A stretch of 64,000 nucleotides of DNA from Natrinema versiforme (GTDB taxonomy: Archaea; Halobacteriota; Halobacteria; Halobacteriales; Natrialbaceae). Shown in pieces: positions 1-10,197 of this stretch. Where the stretch lies: positions 2,604,001 through 2,668,000 of the forward strand of contig NZ_CP040330.1 of NCBI RefSeq assembly GCF_005576615.1. Direction: 5' to 3'. Each line of letters opens with the position of its first letter. Position 1 is the stretch's first letter. A program made the position numbers and the translations under genes. Under the pieces are notes generated by a model that was given only the letters and a program-made list of their open reading frames with translations, was not told the DNA's origin and ran no database searches.

Positions 1-146
1 ACCGCCATACGGACCCTCGTTTGCCGGTGAAATCGGCGGGCTATGGGAACGGATCGAGAGGCCGGTCTGGCCTCCGAAGACGGCGATGTAACTCGTCGGA
101 GCGTCAGCGATAGAAGGCGACGGGCGGGACTCGGCGGCTCCGCGCG

Positions 147-3100
147 TTACATATAGGAGTCCAACCCTGTCTGCTCTTGCCCGCTTTTCACCTCCTCCCA
201 CGAAATCCCCAACGCCTCGAGGATCCGCTCGATCGGGCCCTGTAGCGTCTTCTCGAGCATCTTGTCGTAGTCGACGTCGAACGCCTCGGGAATCTGATCC
301 TCGTACTCGAAGCAGATGACGTCGGGATCGCGCTTGAACGCGCCGTAGAGCGGATCGGTGCGGGCGTCGAACCCGTCCTCCGCCTCGAGGCGCTCGAAGA
401 ACGACGGATCGACCCGGTCGAGGTAGAGCCGCTTCGGCTTGCTGCCCCGCTGGAAGTTGGTGCCCAACAGGAGGTTGGCGTACTTCGCGCCCCTGACCTG
501 TGCCGTGTCGGTGTCGTAATTGTCCAGTCGCTTGCCGATCCCGCCCGGGATCGCGATGTCCTCGAGCGAGATATCTCCCTCGCGGACGTCTTCGATGACG
601 CCGTTGACGTACTCCTTTGCACCTTCGACGTCGCCCTCGCGGACGATCATCTCGATGACTCGGTGCTGGACCTCCTTGGTGATCGGGGCGATGTCCGAGC
701 GCTGGTACTCGAAGCCGACGATGTCGATGTCGTCGACGTCCTTTCCCTCCTTCCAGGTGATGTGGCCCGCGTAGCGTTTCTTCTTGCCCGCCTGGAAGAA
801 CCGCCGGTAGAGTTTCTCGAACTCGATCTGGAAGCGGTGGAACTCGGCACCTAGTTCTTCGTGCGCAAAATCGTCGTATCGACCGTTGATGTGGTCTTCG
901 AGGTCGAACGACTTTTCGATAGCTTCCGCTTTCGATACGTCGGTACCGAGTTCGAGCATGACGCTGTCGGTGTCGCCGTAGGTAACCTCATAGCCTTCCT
1001 CGTTGGCAGCGGTCTCGGTAAACTCGATGACTTCGCGACCAGTGGCAGTGATGGCAGATGCTGCTTCCTTGTCGTACAGGCGGAACTGTTCCCAACCCGA
1101 GACGCCGTATAGCGATTGACCGACGAACTGGAACTTCCCGTTTCGGCCGGCGAGCAGCGTGTGGTTGTCCTCGACGGTAACGCAGTAAACACCGTCGTCA
1201 GCAGTACTTCGAGACGCACTTCGGTGCATTCGAAGCGTGTTTTTCGAGCCCTCAGTGACGTAGATGCGCCACGAGCCGCTATCACGATTGTAGTTTGCCG
1301 TTACGCCGAGATGTGCACAGAGACGGAGGACATCGTCCCGGAGCCGATCGCTTGAGGTAGTATACCGCCAGGAGTTGACCTGCCGATCGCCATCGCCGTC
1401 GATGAGTACCTCGAGGAACCGTCGTTTCTGTTGGCTGCTGCACTCGAAGACAAACTCGGGGATTCGCTTCTCGAAACTGCCGTCGCCACAGTGCGACGTC
1501 AATAGATCACCGAGGAGTTTCGATGTGACCGTGTAACATCGATCATCGACGTAGTAGTCAAAATCCATGTCATCGAGCAATTCGCCGATCGTCGCGTGGT
1601 GGTCGACGCCGCCGTCGGCAACCGGCAGTTTGTCCTGCGCCAGGTTTACCGTCGTCGCCGAACCGCGGAAATTCTCGCCGAACTGCTTGTCTTCGGACGT
1701 ATAGACGTTTCCTTCCGTTACGAACCATGCAAGCAGGTCGAGGAAATCGTCTCCATCGTAGGTCCGAGGAATCCATTTCCGTCCGGATTCCCGGTGAATG
1801 AAACTCATCTCACAGACCTCTTCGATGTACTCACGGTGTTCCTCGAACTCCTCGTCCGTGAAGACGTACCCCGTTTTGCCGACATCAGCTTTCGGTACGC
1901 GACGCGGCGTCCAGCCCAATTCCGCCGTGAACGTGCGGCCGTGAACGGACGGTCTGACCCACACTTCGTATTCGCCGTCGATCAGTTCCGTGAGATCGAC
2001 CTCCTCGAGCTTGTCTCCGTCGGGGCCCGCCCACCCGTGAGGGAGCTCATAGTTCGTCGCTCGGTCGAGGTTTCCGGCCTCGACAAAGCTGTACTCGTCT
2101 TCCGTGATCCCGTTTCTCTCGTTCTTTCGGACGAGCATGCGGTGATTCGGCGTGACGCGGAAGTCTATCTTGCTCGTCTCGATATCGATCAGACCGCCGT
2201 CGTAGTCGGGATAGTCGTGGGTTTCGACGACCGGCTTGATCTCCAGTTCTTCCGTCTCCGGATCGAGCGAATACACTTCGTCGCCGATCTCGAGATCGGT
2301 GATCTCGCGCACGCCACTAGGAGTCAAAACCTCCGTATCCGGCGTGAAGCAGTTCATGATGACCTTCACCGCGCCCTGCTGGCGGTCGTACTGCTCGTAC
2401 TCGAGGCTTCCGGGCTCGTGTTCGTTTCGCAGTTCCTTCTTCTCCTCGCGCTCGGCGAGGAGTTCGGTAATCATCTCCCGCATGACGCCGTCGGGTTCCT
2501 TGCGGAAGTGGATCGGATCGGGTTCGGTCGGCGCGATATACGTCTCCCCGTCGTACTCGTCGGGATCGACCTTCGTCTCGGGCGAGGCGTTGACCGTCGT
2601 CATACACATCGGGTACAGCGACTTCAGGTCCAGCACGGTGACGTTCTCCTTGACGCCCGTGATCGGCTCGAACACCGCGCCGCCCTCGTACTCCTCGCCG
2701 GCCTCCTGTTGGCCCTTCGAGGGGAGCGCGAAACGGCCGTGGGCCTCGTGGAGGACGTACATGTCGACCGCATCGCCCGGCGTCGGCGCGTCCTCTAACT
2801 TACAGCCGACGAACGAGCGCACCTCGTCCCAGAAGGGAACGATCTCCTGTTGCCGATCGAGTTCGACACACAGCTCCACGTCCCGGAGGTTGTACGCGAG
2901 CAACTGCGTCGGATCGCCCTCCCAGAGGTCACCGATGTCCCCGGCGTAGCGTTCCTTGCCGACGCCTAACTCCGCCTCGCCGACGGCGTCGAGCCGGTAG
3001 GAGTCCAGTTCGGAGAAGACCATCCGCTGGTAGGCATACAGCAGGTCGAAGACGATACGGCCTTTGATGTCAGGACCGCCCCAGTTGCTCCGCCAGACCT

Positions 3101-4121
3101 CGTCGACCCGGGAGAGCTGATCGATCGAGAGGTCGTACTCGTGGTGGGGGCCCGCGAGTTCCTCGAGGCGGTCGAGGAAGTACGGCGCGTCGAAGTCCTC
3201 GAAGTTCCAGCCCGTGAGGATGTCGGGATCGGTGGTGTCGATGTACTCGATGAAGGCCTCGAGCATGGCTTCCTCCTCCTCGAAGGCTCGAACCTCGTGG
3301 TCGATAGCACCCTCGATCGGGTCGTACTCCTCGATCTCGGTCGGGATCTCGCCGTCGCCGATCGGGGCCTCGTAGAGCCACATGATGTACTCGTCGCGGT
3401 AGGAGTCGTGGCTGGTGAGACAGACGATCGGTTCCTCGCCGTCCTCGGGGAAGCCGTGGCGGTCGTCGACCTCGATGTCGAACGTGTTGACGCGGGGATC
3501 GGCGTCGACGGCGGCCGATTCGACCTCGTCGTGGGGGACGACCAGCGAGTCGTCCTCGGCGCGTCGCTCCGGCACGCGAAGCCCGCTGCGGATGTCCTTG
3601 TCGATCAGGAACCGGTTCGGGAACAGAATGTCGGCCTCGTAGTGCTCGAAGTCGTCGCGCACCTGCCCGACGTCGCGGGGCGTTTGGCCGAAGATCTTGG
3701 TGAGTTTCTCGCCGCGAATGCTCTCGTAGGGCTCGCCGTCTTCGCCGACCTCTCTGCTCCCCGTCAGCCGGTCGTACTGCTCCTCCGGCGGTCGCTCGAG
3801 TGAGTCTGTCGGCGCGTAGAAATACGGTTTGAACCCGACCACCTGTACGTGCTCGAGTTTGCGCTCGGGCGTGCGCCCGAAGACGTGCATGATCGGTCGC
3901 TCCTCGTCCCCGTAGCCGGCGATCGTGTAGTCGACCTGCATCACCGCGAGCTCGAGTTCGCCCTCGGGCTCGGGCAGCGTCTCCTCGACGACGTCGATCA
4001 CTTCCGCGGCGTTCGACCCGCCGTTACCGGCGACGGCAGCCGCCTCTTCCGCCGGCCGGTCGTCGCTCTCGTCGGAGTCGCCGCCGAACGCCGCGAGTCC
4101 GGTCTGGCCCGCCTCAGTCAT
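147..4121 (-). CDS. polB: Family B DNA polymerase (PolB) with in-frame intein
   Basis: Replicative family B DNA polymerase with 3'-5' exonuclease, 1324 codons including an intein. Without the intein it is about 912 residues, normal for haloarchaeal PolB. The exonuclease I motif appears as FDIEVDD near residue 217. Polymerase motif A is DLKSLYP, motif B is the split KVIMN/SLYG, and motif C is YGDTDSV after the intein. The intein sits inside motif B, so splicing is essential for activity. The ATG at 4121 lies 24 nt from a TATA-like box, which suggests a leaderless transcript. The N-terminal 60 residues are acidic and low complexity, as is common in haloarchaeal PolB. No convincing gene lies between its stop and the window edge. 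Confidence 0.97.
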   Translation of the reverse strand: MTEAGQTGLAAFGGDSDESDDRPAEEAAAVAGNGGSNAAEVIDVVEETLPEPEGELELAVMQVDYTIAGYGDEERPIMHVFGRTPERKLEHVQVVGFKPYFYAPTDSLERPPEEQYDRLTGSREVGEDGEPYESIRGEKLTKIFGQTPRDVGQVRDDFEHYEADILFPNRFLIDKDIRSGLRVPERRAEDDSLVVPHDEVESAAVDADPRVNTFDIEVDDRHGFPEDGEEPIVCLTSHDSYRDEYIMWLYEAPIGDGEIPTEIEEYDPIEGAIDHEVRAFEEEEAMLEAFIEYIDTTDPDILTGWNFEDFDAPYFLDRLEELAGPHHEYDLSIDQLSRVDEVWRSNWGGPDIKGRIVFDLLYAYQRMVFSELDSYRLDAVGEAELGVGKERYAGDIGDLWEGDPTQLLAYNLRDVELCVELDRQQEIVPFWDEVRSFVGCKLEDAPTPGDAVDMYVLHEAHGRFALPSKGQQEAGEEYEGGAVFEPITGVKENVTVLDLKSLYPMCMTTVNASPETKVDPDEYDGETYIAPTEPDPIHFRKEPDGVMREMITELLAEREEKKELRNEHEPGSLEYEQYDRQQGAVKVIMNCFTPDTEVLTPSGVREITDLEIGDEVYSLDPETEELEIKPVVETHDYPDYDGGLIDIETSKIDFRVTPNHRMLVRKNERNGITEDEYSFVEAGNLDRATNYELPHGWAGPDGDKLEEVDLTELIDGEYEVWVRPSVHGRTFTAELGWTPRRVPKADVGKTGYVFTDEEFEEHREYIEEVCEMSFIHRESGRKWIPRTYDGDDFLDLLAWFVTEGNVYTSEDKQFGENFRGSATTVNLAQDKLPVADGGVDHHATIGELLDDMDFDYYVDDRCYTVTSKLLGDLLTSHCGDGSFEKRIPEFVFECSSQQKRRFLEVLIDGDGDRQVNSWRYTTSSDRLRDDVLRLCAHLGVTANYNRDSGSWRIYVTEGSKNTLRMHRSASRSTADDGVYCVTVEDNHTLLAGRNGKFQFVGQSLYGVSGWEQFRLYDKEAASAITATGREVIEFTETAANEEGYEVTYGDTDSVMLELGTDVSKAEAIEKSFDLEDHINGRYDDFAHEELGAEFHRFQIEFEKLYRRFFQAGKKKRYAGHITWKEGKDVDDIDIVGFEYQRSDIAPITKEVQHRVIEMIVREGDVEGAKEYVNGVIEDVREGDISLEDIAIPGGIGKRLDNYDTDTAQVRGAKYANLLLGTNFQRGSKPKRLYLDRVDPSFFERLEAEDGFDARTDPLYGAFKRDPDVICFEYEDQIPEAFDVDYDKMLEKTLQGPIERILEALGISWEEVKSGQEQTGLDSYM
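1116..2351 (-). other. Intein with LAGLIDADG homing endonuclease, inserted in PolB motif B
   Basis: The intein covers PolB residues 591-1002 (412 residues). It begins with Cys in CFTPDTEVLTPSG, a classic N-terminal splicing block. A block-B-like TPNHRMLV follows about 70 residues later. Two endonuclease motifs are visible, LLAWFVTEG and FLEVLIDGDGD, so this is a full-size intein with a probably intact DOD-type homing endonuclease. The C-terminal block reads VEDNHTLLAGRNG and ends FQFVGQ. The next extein residue is Ser of SLYGVSGW. The last two residues are Gly-Gln instead of the usual His-Asn, so Asn cyclisation must be replaced by Gln chemistry. Removing it restores an uninterrupted motif B, which fixes both borders. 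Confidence 0.93.
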
Positions 4122-4145
4122 GATACCGAGATTCGCAGTCGGCGG

Positions 4146-4153
4146 ATAAAAAC
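4146..4153 (-). promoter_or_regulatory. TATA-like box of polB
   Basis: On the minus strand this reads GTTTTTAT and ends 24 nt before the polB ATG. That spacing recurs at many genes in this window and fits leaderless transcription. Confidence 0.55.
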
Positions 4154-4293
4154 CCCTGCAATCCCCGTCTGCGTGATCGATCCCGCGCCGCCGTCACTCA
4201 CCCCGATCGGCGGTGCCGGCGCAGGAGCGCCGCTGATTTTCATAATTAATATAATATGAGGTTCAGGCCCGACGGCTTGCGGGAGCAACAAGA

Positions 4294-4301
4294 CATATAA
4301 C
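4294..4301 (+). promoter_or_regulatory. TATA-like box of the 61-residue protein gene
   Basis: CATATAAC ends 25 nt before the GTG at 4327. This spacing favours that GTG over the in-frame GTGs at 4336 and 4348. Confidence 0.55.
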
Positions 4302-4326
4302 TTGGTAACACATAGCACAGGATCAG

Positions 4327-4512
4327 GTGATCGATGTGTCCACCCATGTGAACGACGACGCGACGGATCCGAGCGAACCGAGTAGCGAACCCGCGGGGAC
4401 CGCAACGATCGAGTCCTACGAGACCGAGGACGGCGTCGTCTTCTACGACGCCGAGAACCCGCTCGCGTGGGTGGAGACCTCCCGGACGCTCACCCTCGCT
4501 GAGTTGGCCTGA
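4327..4512 (+). CDS. Small conserved haloarchaeal protein (DUF7331-like)
   Basis: A 61-residue acidic protein. The C-terminal half, IESYETEDGVVFYDAENPLA, followed by a WVE motif, resembles a small family common in haloarchaea that I believe is DUF7331. That name is from memory and was not searched. No membrane segment or metal site is visible. The GTG at 4327 is chosen because of its distance from the TATA-like box. It lies about 50 nt before a gene for an acidic membrane protein on the same strand. Function unknown. Confidence 0.75.
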   Translation: MIDVSTHVNDDATDPSEPSSEPAGTATIESYETEDGVVFYDAENPLAWVETSRTLTLAELA

Positions 4513-4531
4513 ACTGCCGTCGAAACGCGAA

Positions 4532-4539
4532 CACTTTTC
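4532..4539 (+). promoter_or_regulatory. TATA-like box of the 168-residue membrane protein gene
   Basis: CACTTTTC ends 24 nt before the GTG at 4564, matching the leaderless spacing seen at neighbouring genes. Confidence 0.45.
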
Positions 4540-4563
4540 CTGTCGGTCGCCCTTCCGCCGAAC

Positions 4564-5070
4564 GTGGTGTTCGACCCGTTCGAAGACGAGTCCGAGGACT
4601 GGGAGCCCGACGATCCCTACGACGACCCCGAGGACGCCTTCGAAGACCCGGACGACGATTCGCTGACGATTCCGAGCGTCGAAACGGACGATCTCGCCGC
4701 CGAGGCCGACGAGGAGCCGTACACGAACTCGGTCGACGTTCCGACCGTAACCACCGACGAGACCGACGCCCCGAACGACCTCCTCGAGGCGTTCTGGGTC
4801 CTTATCATCGTGATCAACGGCGCGTTGCTTGCTCTCTCGCTCGGCGTCCTGTTTCTGCTCTTCGAGGGCGACACGACGACGGGCGGGTGGCTGCTCGTCA
4901 TCGGACTCGTGCTGAGCGGGTTCGCGGCGCGGCGGTATTGGCAGTACCAGGACACCGCGTTCGAGACGGACCCGCCGAACGGATCGGAGCCGACCGACGA
5001 TGCCGACGCCACGACCGAACCGGACCCGACGGACGAATCGAACACACCCGACGACCCGACTCATTCATGA
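4564..5070 (+). CDS. Acidic two-helix membrane protein (DUF7322-like)
   Basis: A 168-residue protein of unknown function. The first 75 residues are very rich in Asp and Glu. Two hydrophobic segments follow: about residues 77-101 (FWVLIIVINGALLALSLGVL) and 105-122 (GGWLLVIGLVLSGFAARR). The tail is acidic and Thr-rich. Both termini are probably on the same side of the membrane. The start is GTG at 4564 or the adjacent GTG at 4567. The stop overlaps the start of the next gene (ATGA), so the two are probably translationally coupled. I recall the family as DUF7322, which is unverified. Confidence 0.75.
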   Translation: MVFDPFEDESEDWEPDDPYDDPEDAFEDPDDDSLTIPSVETDDLAAEADEEPYTNSVDVPTVTTDETDAPNDLLEAFWVLIIVINGALLALSLGVLFLLFEGDTTTGGWLLVIGLVLSGFAARRYWQYQDTAFETDPPNGSEPTDDADATTEPDPTDESNTPDDPTHS

Positions 5071-5531
5071 AATCCGTTCAGGACGACACCGGCAAACGCT
5101 ACCTCCTTCTCAAGCGATCGGACAGCGCGAGCCTCGTCCGCGATCCCGAAAACGGCAACGAGTGTTACATTCAGAACGACCGCCTCGAGGTCGTCGACGA
5201 GGAATCGTCCCTCGAGACGGCCGCCCGAAGCGTGGGCGACCCGGTGCTAACGCTGCTGACGAACGTCCACGACGAGGAGACGCTCGGCCTGTTGGTCGAA
5301 CTCGCGGAGCGCGGCCCGCTCGGGGTGCGGACCCTGCTCGACGGCTACGACTTCTGCGAGAGCGACCTCCACGGCCGGCTGACGGTCCTCACCGCCGCCG
5401 GACTGCTCGAGGAGACGGAGGTCGCCGGCGAGCGCGGCTACCGGCTCACCGAGGACTGCGAGACCGCACTCGAGACGATTCGCCCGAGTCTCGAGGCGAC
5501 GGACGAGACGGCCATGACCGACCCCGAGTGA
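5067..5531 (+). CDS. Winged-helix-like haloarchaeal protein (DUF7346-like)
   Basis: A 154-residue soluble protein starting at the ATG that overlaps the previous stop by 4 nt. The N-terminus (MKSVQDDTGKRYLLLKRSDS) is followed by a short beta-rich part. Residues 70-140 look like a winged helix: LLVELAERGPLGVRTLLDGY, then LHGRLTVLTAAGLLEE, then GERGYRLTEDC. It resembles a family usually found near mre11-rad50 in haloarchaea, recalled as DUF7346. A regulatory or DNA-binding role is inferred only from the fold. It converges with rad50. Confidence 0.75.
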   Translation: MKSVQDDTGKRYLLLKRSDSASLVRDPENGNECYIQNDRLEVVDEESSLETAARSVGDPVLTLLTNVHDEETLGLLVELAERGPLGVRTLLDGYDFCESDLHGRLTVLTAAGLLEETEVAGERGYRLTEDCETALETIRPSLEATDETAMTDPE

Positions 5532-5569
5532 GCCGGCCGAACTGAACCGAACGGAGACGAAGCGTCGTG

Positions 5570-8254
5570 TTACTCCGACGCGAGCAGTTCCGCTTCCGGC
5601 GGCTCGCCGCGCTCGAGTCGCGAGCGGTTCGACGTGGCGTCCTTTTCGACCCGGACGAGCGAATCGGCCGCGCCGACGAGTTCCTCGTCGTGGCTGACGA
5701 CGACGATCTGTTCGACGCCCAGATCACGCATGGACTCGACCAGCGAGACGAGCTGCGTGACGTGGCCCGAATCGAGGAAGACCGTCGGCTCGTCCAAGAT
5801 CAGCGGCGGCATCGGCGCGGTTCCCTCTACGCCCTCGGCGAGCAACCGATAGATCGCACACCGCAGGCTGAGGTTGAACAGCGCCCGCTCGCCGCCGGAT
5901 AGCTGCTCGGGCTCGAGCGCTTCGCCGTCCTTCTGGTAGACCGTCAGCCGGTAGTCGCCGTCGAGATCGATCGCCGCGTAGGAGTCGTTCTGATAGACGA
6001 GATCGAACGTCTCGTTGAGCAGCCGCTCCAAGGTCTCGACGTTGCGCTGGCGCAGTTCCGCCCGCAGTTCCCCGTAGGTCGTCTGTAGCGTCTCGGCCTC
6101 GTCGTACAGCGACTCGAGTTGCTCACACCGATCCTCGAGGCTCTCGAGGCGCTCGCGGAGGCGCTCGAGTTCCTCGAGCTCGTTCTCGACGGCGCCGATC
6201 GCGTTCTGGACGCCGTTGCGTTGCTCCTCGAGTTCGTCGAGTTTGTCGTCGACCTGCTCGATATACTGCTCCGCGTTTTGCTTGTCCTCGCGGGCGGTCT
6301 CGACCCGTTCCTCGTCGAACTCGGACTCGAGGTCGCGCTTGCGGTCGCGCTTCTCGGAGAGCCCCTCGCGGCGCTCGTCGTTCATCGTCTCCCAGTCCTG
6401 GCGTCGCTCCCGCAGGGTTTCGATCTCGCTCTCGAGGGCCGCCCGCTCGTCGGCGATCGCCGAGATTCGTTCGAGCGTCTCGAGGGTCTCCTTGATCGCG
6501 CCGCGTTCGGTGTTGATCGCGCCGAGTTCGGCCCGCGCGTCGTCGATGTCCGCTTCGCGTTCCGCTGCCGCCGCACGCTTTTCCTCGGCCTCGGTTTCGT
6601 ACTCGTCGGCGTCCTCGTGGAGCCGCTCGCGCTGTTCACGGCGGTCCGCCAGCGTCTCGCGTTTCTCCGCGAGCAGTTGCTCGATGTTGTCGCGGTTCTC
6701 CTCGAGCCGATCGACGTTCCGCTCGGCCTCCCGCAGGTCCTCGGCGCGGTCGATCCGATCGTCGATCTCGTCGCGCTGGGCCTCGAGTTCCTCGCGCTCG
6801 GCCTCGAGGTCGGCGAGTTCCTCCCGGCGCTCATCCAGTACGTCGACGTGGGGCGAGTCCTCGACCGGTTGGCCGCACTCGGGACACTTCCCCTCCTCGA
6901 GTAACCGCTCGCCCTCCTCGATCGCGTTCTCGGCGGTCCGGATATCGGCGGTGAGATCGTTGCTCTCCGAGACCAGTTCCTCGCGCTCGGCCTCGAGTTC
7001 CTCGAGCTGTGACTCGGCCTCGCCGAACTCGACGGGCGCGTCCTCGAAAGTCGCTCGCGCGGTCTCGATCTGCTCGTCGAGGTCCTCGAGTTTCTCCTCG
7101 CGGTCCGCGATCGCCTCCTCGTCGGCGTCGATCCGATCCTCGAGGTCGTCGGCCTCCTCGCGGGCCTCGTCGGCCCGCGTCTCGAGGTCGTCGGCCTCGG
7201 ACCGAAGTCGTTCGATCTCGTTGTTCCCTTCGGTGATCGTCACGCGAACGTCCTCGAGGTCGTCCCGGAGTTCCTCGTCGCGGGCCTCGAGATCCGCGAT
7301 TCGCTCCTCGACCGCTTCCTCGTCGGGGTCCGTGGCCTCGAGGTCGGTCTCCGCGAGCAGGTCGTCGCGCTCGTCCGCGAGTTCCTCGCGTCGGTCGCGG
7401 ACCTCGCCGATCTCGTCTTTCGCGTCCTCGCGCTTGCGTTCGGTCTCGGAGATCTTCGACCGCAGCCCCTCGATCTCTTCCTCGAGCGTCTCGATCTCGT
7501 CGCGGGTCTCCGCGTGGCGATCGAGGACGTCTTCGGCCGTCTCGAGGGTTTCCTGAGCCTGCTCGCGTTGCGTTTCGTAGTGCTCGATCTCTTCCGCGAC
7601 GTCGGCGCGGCGGGACTCGAGGCTATTCAGCCGCTCGTGGAGGTCCTTCGCTTCTTTCTGCTCGACCTGATTGCGGATGTCCTCGAGGACTTCGCGCTGG
7701 CCGTCGAGCACCGTTTTGACGCCGAGCCGGGCCTCGCTGGCCCGCTCGCGGTAGTCCTCGAGCGCGCCGAGTTGGAGCAGGTCGTCGATCATGTCCTGCC
7801 GGTCGCTCGGCGAGGCGTGAATGAGCTTGTTGACCTCGCCCTGCCGGACGTACGCGCAGTTGACGAACGCCTCGGCGTCCATCCGCAGGAGTTCGGTCAC
7901 CTCCCGGCGCACGTCGCGTGCCCCCTCGATCGTCTCGGTCGGCGTCTCGAGGACGCACTTCGTCGTGGTCGCGCGGTCGCCGCGCAGTTTGAGCCGGCGG
8001 TCGACGTGATACTCGCGGCCGTCGTGGGTGAACCAGAGTTCGACCTCGGCCTCTTCCTCGCCGGTCGTGATCACGTCGTCTAGCGTGCGATCGTCCAAGG
8101 CCTTCGAGCCGTAGAGCGCGAAGAAGACCGCCTCGAGCAGCGTCGACTTCCCGCTGCCGTTGACGCCGTGGACGACGGTGACCCCGTGCTCGAGTGTAAG
8201 GTCGGCGTCGCCGTAGCACTTGAAGTTCAACAGGCGGACGCGGTCGACTCTCAC
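5570..8254 (-). CDS. rad50: DNA double-strand break repair ATPase Rad50
   Basis: An SMC-like ATPase of 894 residues that forms the Mre11-Rad50 nuclease complex for break recognition, tethering and end processing. Walker A is GVNGSGKST at residues 30-38. Long Glu/Arg-rich coiled coils flank a zinc hook, CPECGQP, near residues 457-463, which joins two Rad50 molecules through zinc. The C-terminal lobe has the signature [12 protein letters not shown] and Walker [12 protein letters not shown] with a D-loop. Length and order match archaeal Rad50. The start codon overlaps the mre11 stop by 4 nt, so the pair is an operon with mre11 first. Confidence 0.97.
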   Translation of the reverse strand: MRVDRVRLLNFKCYGDADLTLEHGVTVVHGVNGSGKSTLLEAVFFALYGSKALDDRTLDDVITTGEEEAEVELWFTHDGREYHVDRRLKLRGDRATTTKCVLETPTETIEGARDVRREVTELLRMDAEAFVNCAYVRQGEVNKLIHASPSDRQDMIDDLLQLGALEDYRERASEARLGVKTVLDGQREVLEDIRNQVEQKEAKDLHERLNSLESRRADVAEEIEHYETQREQAQETLETAEDVLDRHAETRDEIETLEEEIEGLRSKISETERKREDAKDEIGEVRDRREELADERDDLLAETDLEATDPDEEAVEERIADLEARDEELRDDLEDVRVTITEGNNEIERLRSEADDLETRADEAREEADDLEDRIDADEEAIADREEKLEDLDEQIETARATFEDAPVEFGEAESQLEELEAEREELVSESNDLTADIRTAENAIEEGERLLEEGKCPECGQPVEDSPHVDVLDERREELADLEAEREELEAQRDEIDDRIDRAEDLREAERNVDRLEENRDNIEQLLAEKRETLADRREQRERLHEDADEYETEAEEKRAAAAEREADIDDARAELGAINTERGAIKETLETLERISAIADERAALESEIETLRERRQDWETMNDERREGLSEKRDRKRDLESEFDEERVETAREDKQNAEQYIEQVDDKLDELEEQRNGVQNAIGAVENELEELERLRERLESLEDRCEQLESLYDEAETLQTTYGELRAELRQRNVETLERLLNETFDLVYQNDSYAAIDLDGDYRLTVYQKDGEALEPEQLSGGERALFNLSLRCAIYRLLAEGVEGTAPMPPLILDEPTVFLDSGHVTQLVSLVESMRDLGVEQIVVVSHDEELVGAADSLVRVEKDATSNRSRLERGEPPEAELLASE

Positions 8255-9675
8255 GCGAAATCACCCAGCGACGCGGTATCCGCGTCGGCATCGGCATCAG
8301 TAGTTTCGTCCGTCTCGGCGGGGTCAGTGTCGCCGTCATCGTCGATGTCAGCAGTCGTGCCGTCGCTGGCATCGGGGGTCGCCTCGGCCTCGATCTCGCC
8401 TCCGTTCGTCGCGGCCGCCCTGTCGGCGTCGCCGTCGGCGTCCGCCGAGCCGGTCGACTCGGCCGCTGCCGTGTCTGTCGCCGTCCCGCTTTCGTCCGCG
8501 AACTGATCGGCGACCGTCGTCACGTCCTCGTCGCCCGGTTCCCGTTCCGGCGCGGGCTCGAACGCCGACTCGTCGTCCTCGAGCAGGTCGCGAACCCGCC
8601 GTTCGACCGACTCGCGGACGTTCGAATCGGCGAGGTCGCCGCTCCGGACGGTCTCGTCGATCTCGAGCGCGGCGTTGCTGAGCCCCATCTCGCGCACCCG
8701 TTCGCGGACGGCGTCGTCCGGGTTCGCGAAGCTCACCGATACGTCCTCGTCCTCGTCGGGCAGTTCGCGGCGATCGTTGACGCGGGCGACGAGCGCGCCG
8801 CGGTCGATGGCGAGTTCCTCGATCGCGGCCGGTGCGATGGGGCGGCCCTCGCCCTCGACAGTGACGATGACGACCGCGTCCTCGAGGTCGTGCTGGCGGA
8901 CGCGTTCCTGCACGCGGTCGACGCCTTCCCCCTCCGCGAGGTCGGCGTCGACGAAGACGAACTCCCGGGTCGAGGAGAGCCCCCGGCGGCTGATCGCGAC
9001 TTCGTCGTCCGCGAAATCGACGAGGTTGTAGCCCCGGTCCTCGCGCTCGCTGGCGCTCGCGCGCTCGGTCGACCCGCAGTAGGTGACCCACGTATCGCGT
9101 ACCTCCGCGGTGTCCGGTTTGTGGTTGTCCCCCAGCAGGACAGCGTCGAAATCGACCGTCGACTCCTCGAGGACCGTCTCGGTATCCCAGTCCGCGTGCG
9201 CGAAGGGTTCGAAGAGGCCGTGGCTCACCAGCGTCGCGTACGCCGCATCGTCCGGGACGGCGTCGAAATCGTAGGTCAGATCGTCCCGCCGTGAGCGGGG
9301 GACGAAGTCCAGCCCGTAGACGGCGATGTCGTCGACGACGACCGGCTCGGCACCGAGCCGGGTCGCCAGTCCGAGATCCGCGAAGAGATCGAGCCACTGG
9401 GCGTCGCGTTTCGACTCGTGGTTGCCGACGACGGCGAGAAAGGGGATGTCGGCGTCGGCGAGCACCCGGAGGATGTCGACGGTTCCCTGCAGGTCGACCA
9501 GTCCCGGCCGGCGGTCGTGAAAGAGGTCGCCGGCGTGGACCACCGCGTCGACGTCGTCCGCGACCGCGTCCTCGACGACGGTCCGGAACGCCTCGAGGAA
9601 GTCCTGTCGTCGCTCGGGCGAATTGTACTGCTGGTACCCAAGGTGGGTATCGCCCGTGTGTAGTACCCGCGTCAT
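8251..9675 (-). CDS. mre11: DNA double-strand break repair nuclease Mre11
   Basis: A manganese-dependent exo/endonuclease of the Mre11-Rad50 complex, 474 residues. Calcineurin-like phosphoesterase motifs appear in order: [11 protein letters not shown] at the N-terminus, [33 protein letters not shown] and LLGDNHKPD. The last 100 residues are low-complexity Asp/Glu/Ala/Thr, typical of halophile tails and probably disordered. The TATA-like box at 9699-9706 supports the ATG at 9675. The gene is directly upstream of rad50 with a 4-nt overlap. Confidence 0.97.
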   Translation of the reverse strand: MTRVLHTGDTHLGYQQYNSPERRQDFLEAFRTVVEDAVADDVDAVVHAGDLFHDRRPGLVDLQGTVDILRVLADADIPFLAVVGNHESKRDAQWLDLFADLGLATRLGAEPVVVDDIAVYGLDFVPRSRRDDLTYDFDAVPDDAAYATLVSHGLFEPFAHADWDTETVLEESTVDFDAVLLGDNHKPDTAEVRDTWVTYCGSTERASASEREDRGYNLVDFADDEVAISRRGLSSTREFVFVDADLAEGEGVDRVQERVRQHDLEDAVVIVTVEGEGRPIAPAAIEELAIDRGALVARVNDRRELPDEDEDVSVSFANPDDAVRERVREMGLSNAALEIDETVRSGDLADSNVRESVERRVRDLLEDDESAFEPAPEREPGDEDVTTVADQFADESGTATDTAAAESTGSADADGDADRAAATNGGEIEAEATPDASDGTTADIDDDGDTDPAETDETTDADADADTASLGDFA

Positions 9676-9698
9676 TGGCCAGTCGTTGGCGAGCCCGC

Positions 9699-9706
9699 CC
9701 TAAAGG
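9699..9706 (-). promoter_or_regulatory. TATA-like box of mre11-rad50
   Basis: The minus strand reads CCTTTAGG and ends 23 nt before the mre11 ATG. It is the likely promoter of the two-gene operon. Confidence 0.5.
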
Positions 9707-9831
9707 GGTTCCGTGACCGAAGTGAAAGTAGTACGGACAGTTCGGAGACCCTCGAGACGGCCGACCGTGTCGCGCTCGCAGACGAGAGAAACAGAAGCGA
9801 GAACGGCTGCAATCGACACGACGAACGCCAG

Positions 9832-10101
9832 TTACGATTCGATATCGAGACTGTACAGGCGCTTGCGGGCGTCGGAGAACGAAAAGCGCGAATCGATGAC
9901 GTTCTCCTCGTCGAGTCGGTTGAGCGCGTACCGCACGGTCCGAGAGGGGAGGAGCGTCTCGTCGGCGATCTGTTGTTGGGTCATCGTGTCGTTGTACTCG
10001 AGGACCTTCGCGACGAGTTTCGCGCTCGGCGGCAGCTCGCGCACGTCGTCCCACGTTCCCCGCTCGCTGGTCTCCTGTCGAAGCGACTCTGAAGCACTCA
10101 T
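9832..10101 (-). CDS. Small winged-helix transcription regulator (MarR-like)
   Basis: An 89-residue DNA-binding protein. The core LPPSAKLVAKVLEYNDTMTQ, QQIADETLLPSRTVRYALNR and LDEENVIDSRFSFSDARKRL is a textbook winged helix: helix-turn-helix followed by a wing ending in YSLD. There is no ligand or membrane domain. It is divergent from pan, with a 126-bp AT-rich spacer, so it could regulate itself or pan; this is inferred from position only. Similar short MarR/TrmB-type proteins are common in haloarchaea. Confidence 0.85.
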   Translation of the reverse strand: MSASESLRQETSERGTWDDVRELPPSAKLVAKVLEYNDTMTQQQIADETLLPSRTVRYALNRLDEENVIDSRFSFSDARKRLYSLDIES

Positions 10102-10197
10102 CCTACCTTCCCATTCCGAATACGGGGTGATAATATTTTCTATTCGTTTTAATGCCCCATGGTTATATTACGGGCCTGAATATACCTACCCGAAGTC

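Noticed and set aside
2-91. Open plus-strand frame of 29 codons ending TAA at the left edge, possible tail of an upstream gene
   Set aside because: The sequence (ends RPVWPPKTAM) matches no family I know and is too short to judge. It could still be a real gene tail entering from outside.
1596-2798. 400-codon frame opposite polB
   Set aside because: It is antisense to the intein and motif regions of PolB and has Arg/Val-rich content typical of shadow frames in GC-rich DNA.
8348-10054. 568-codon minus-strand frame overlapping mre11
   Set aside because: Extremely Arg/Gly-rich, in a different frame from the clearly conserved mre11 and crossing the neighbouring regulator gene. A codon-bias shadow.
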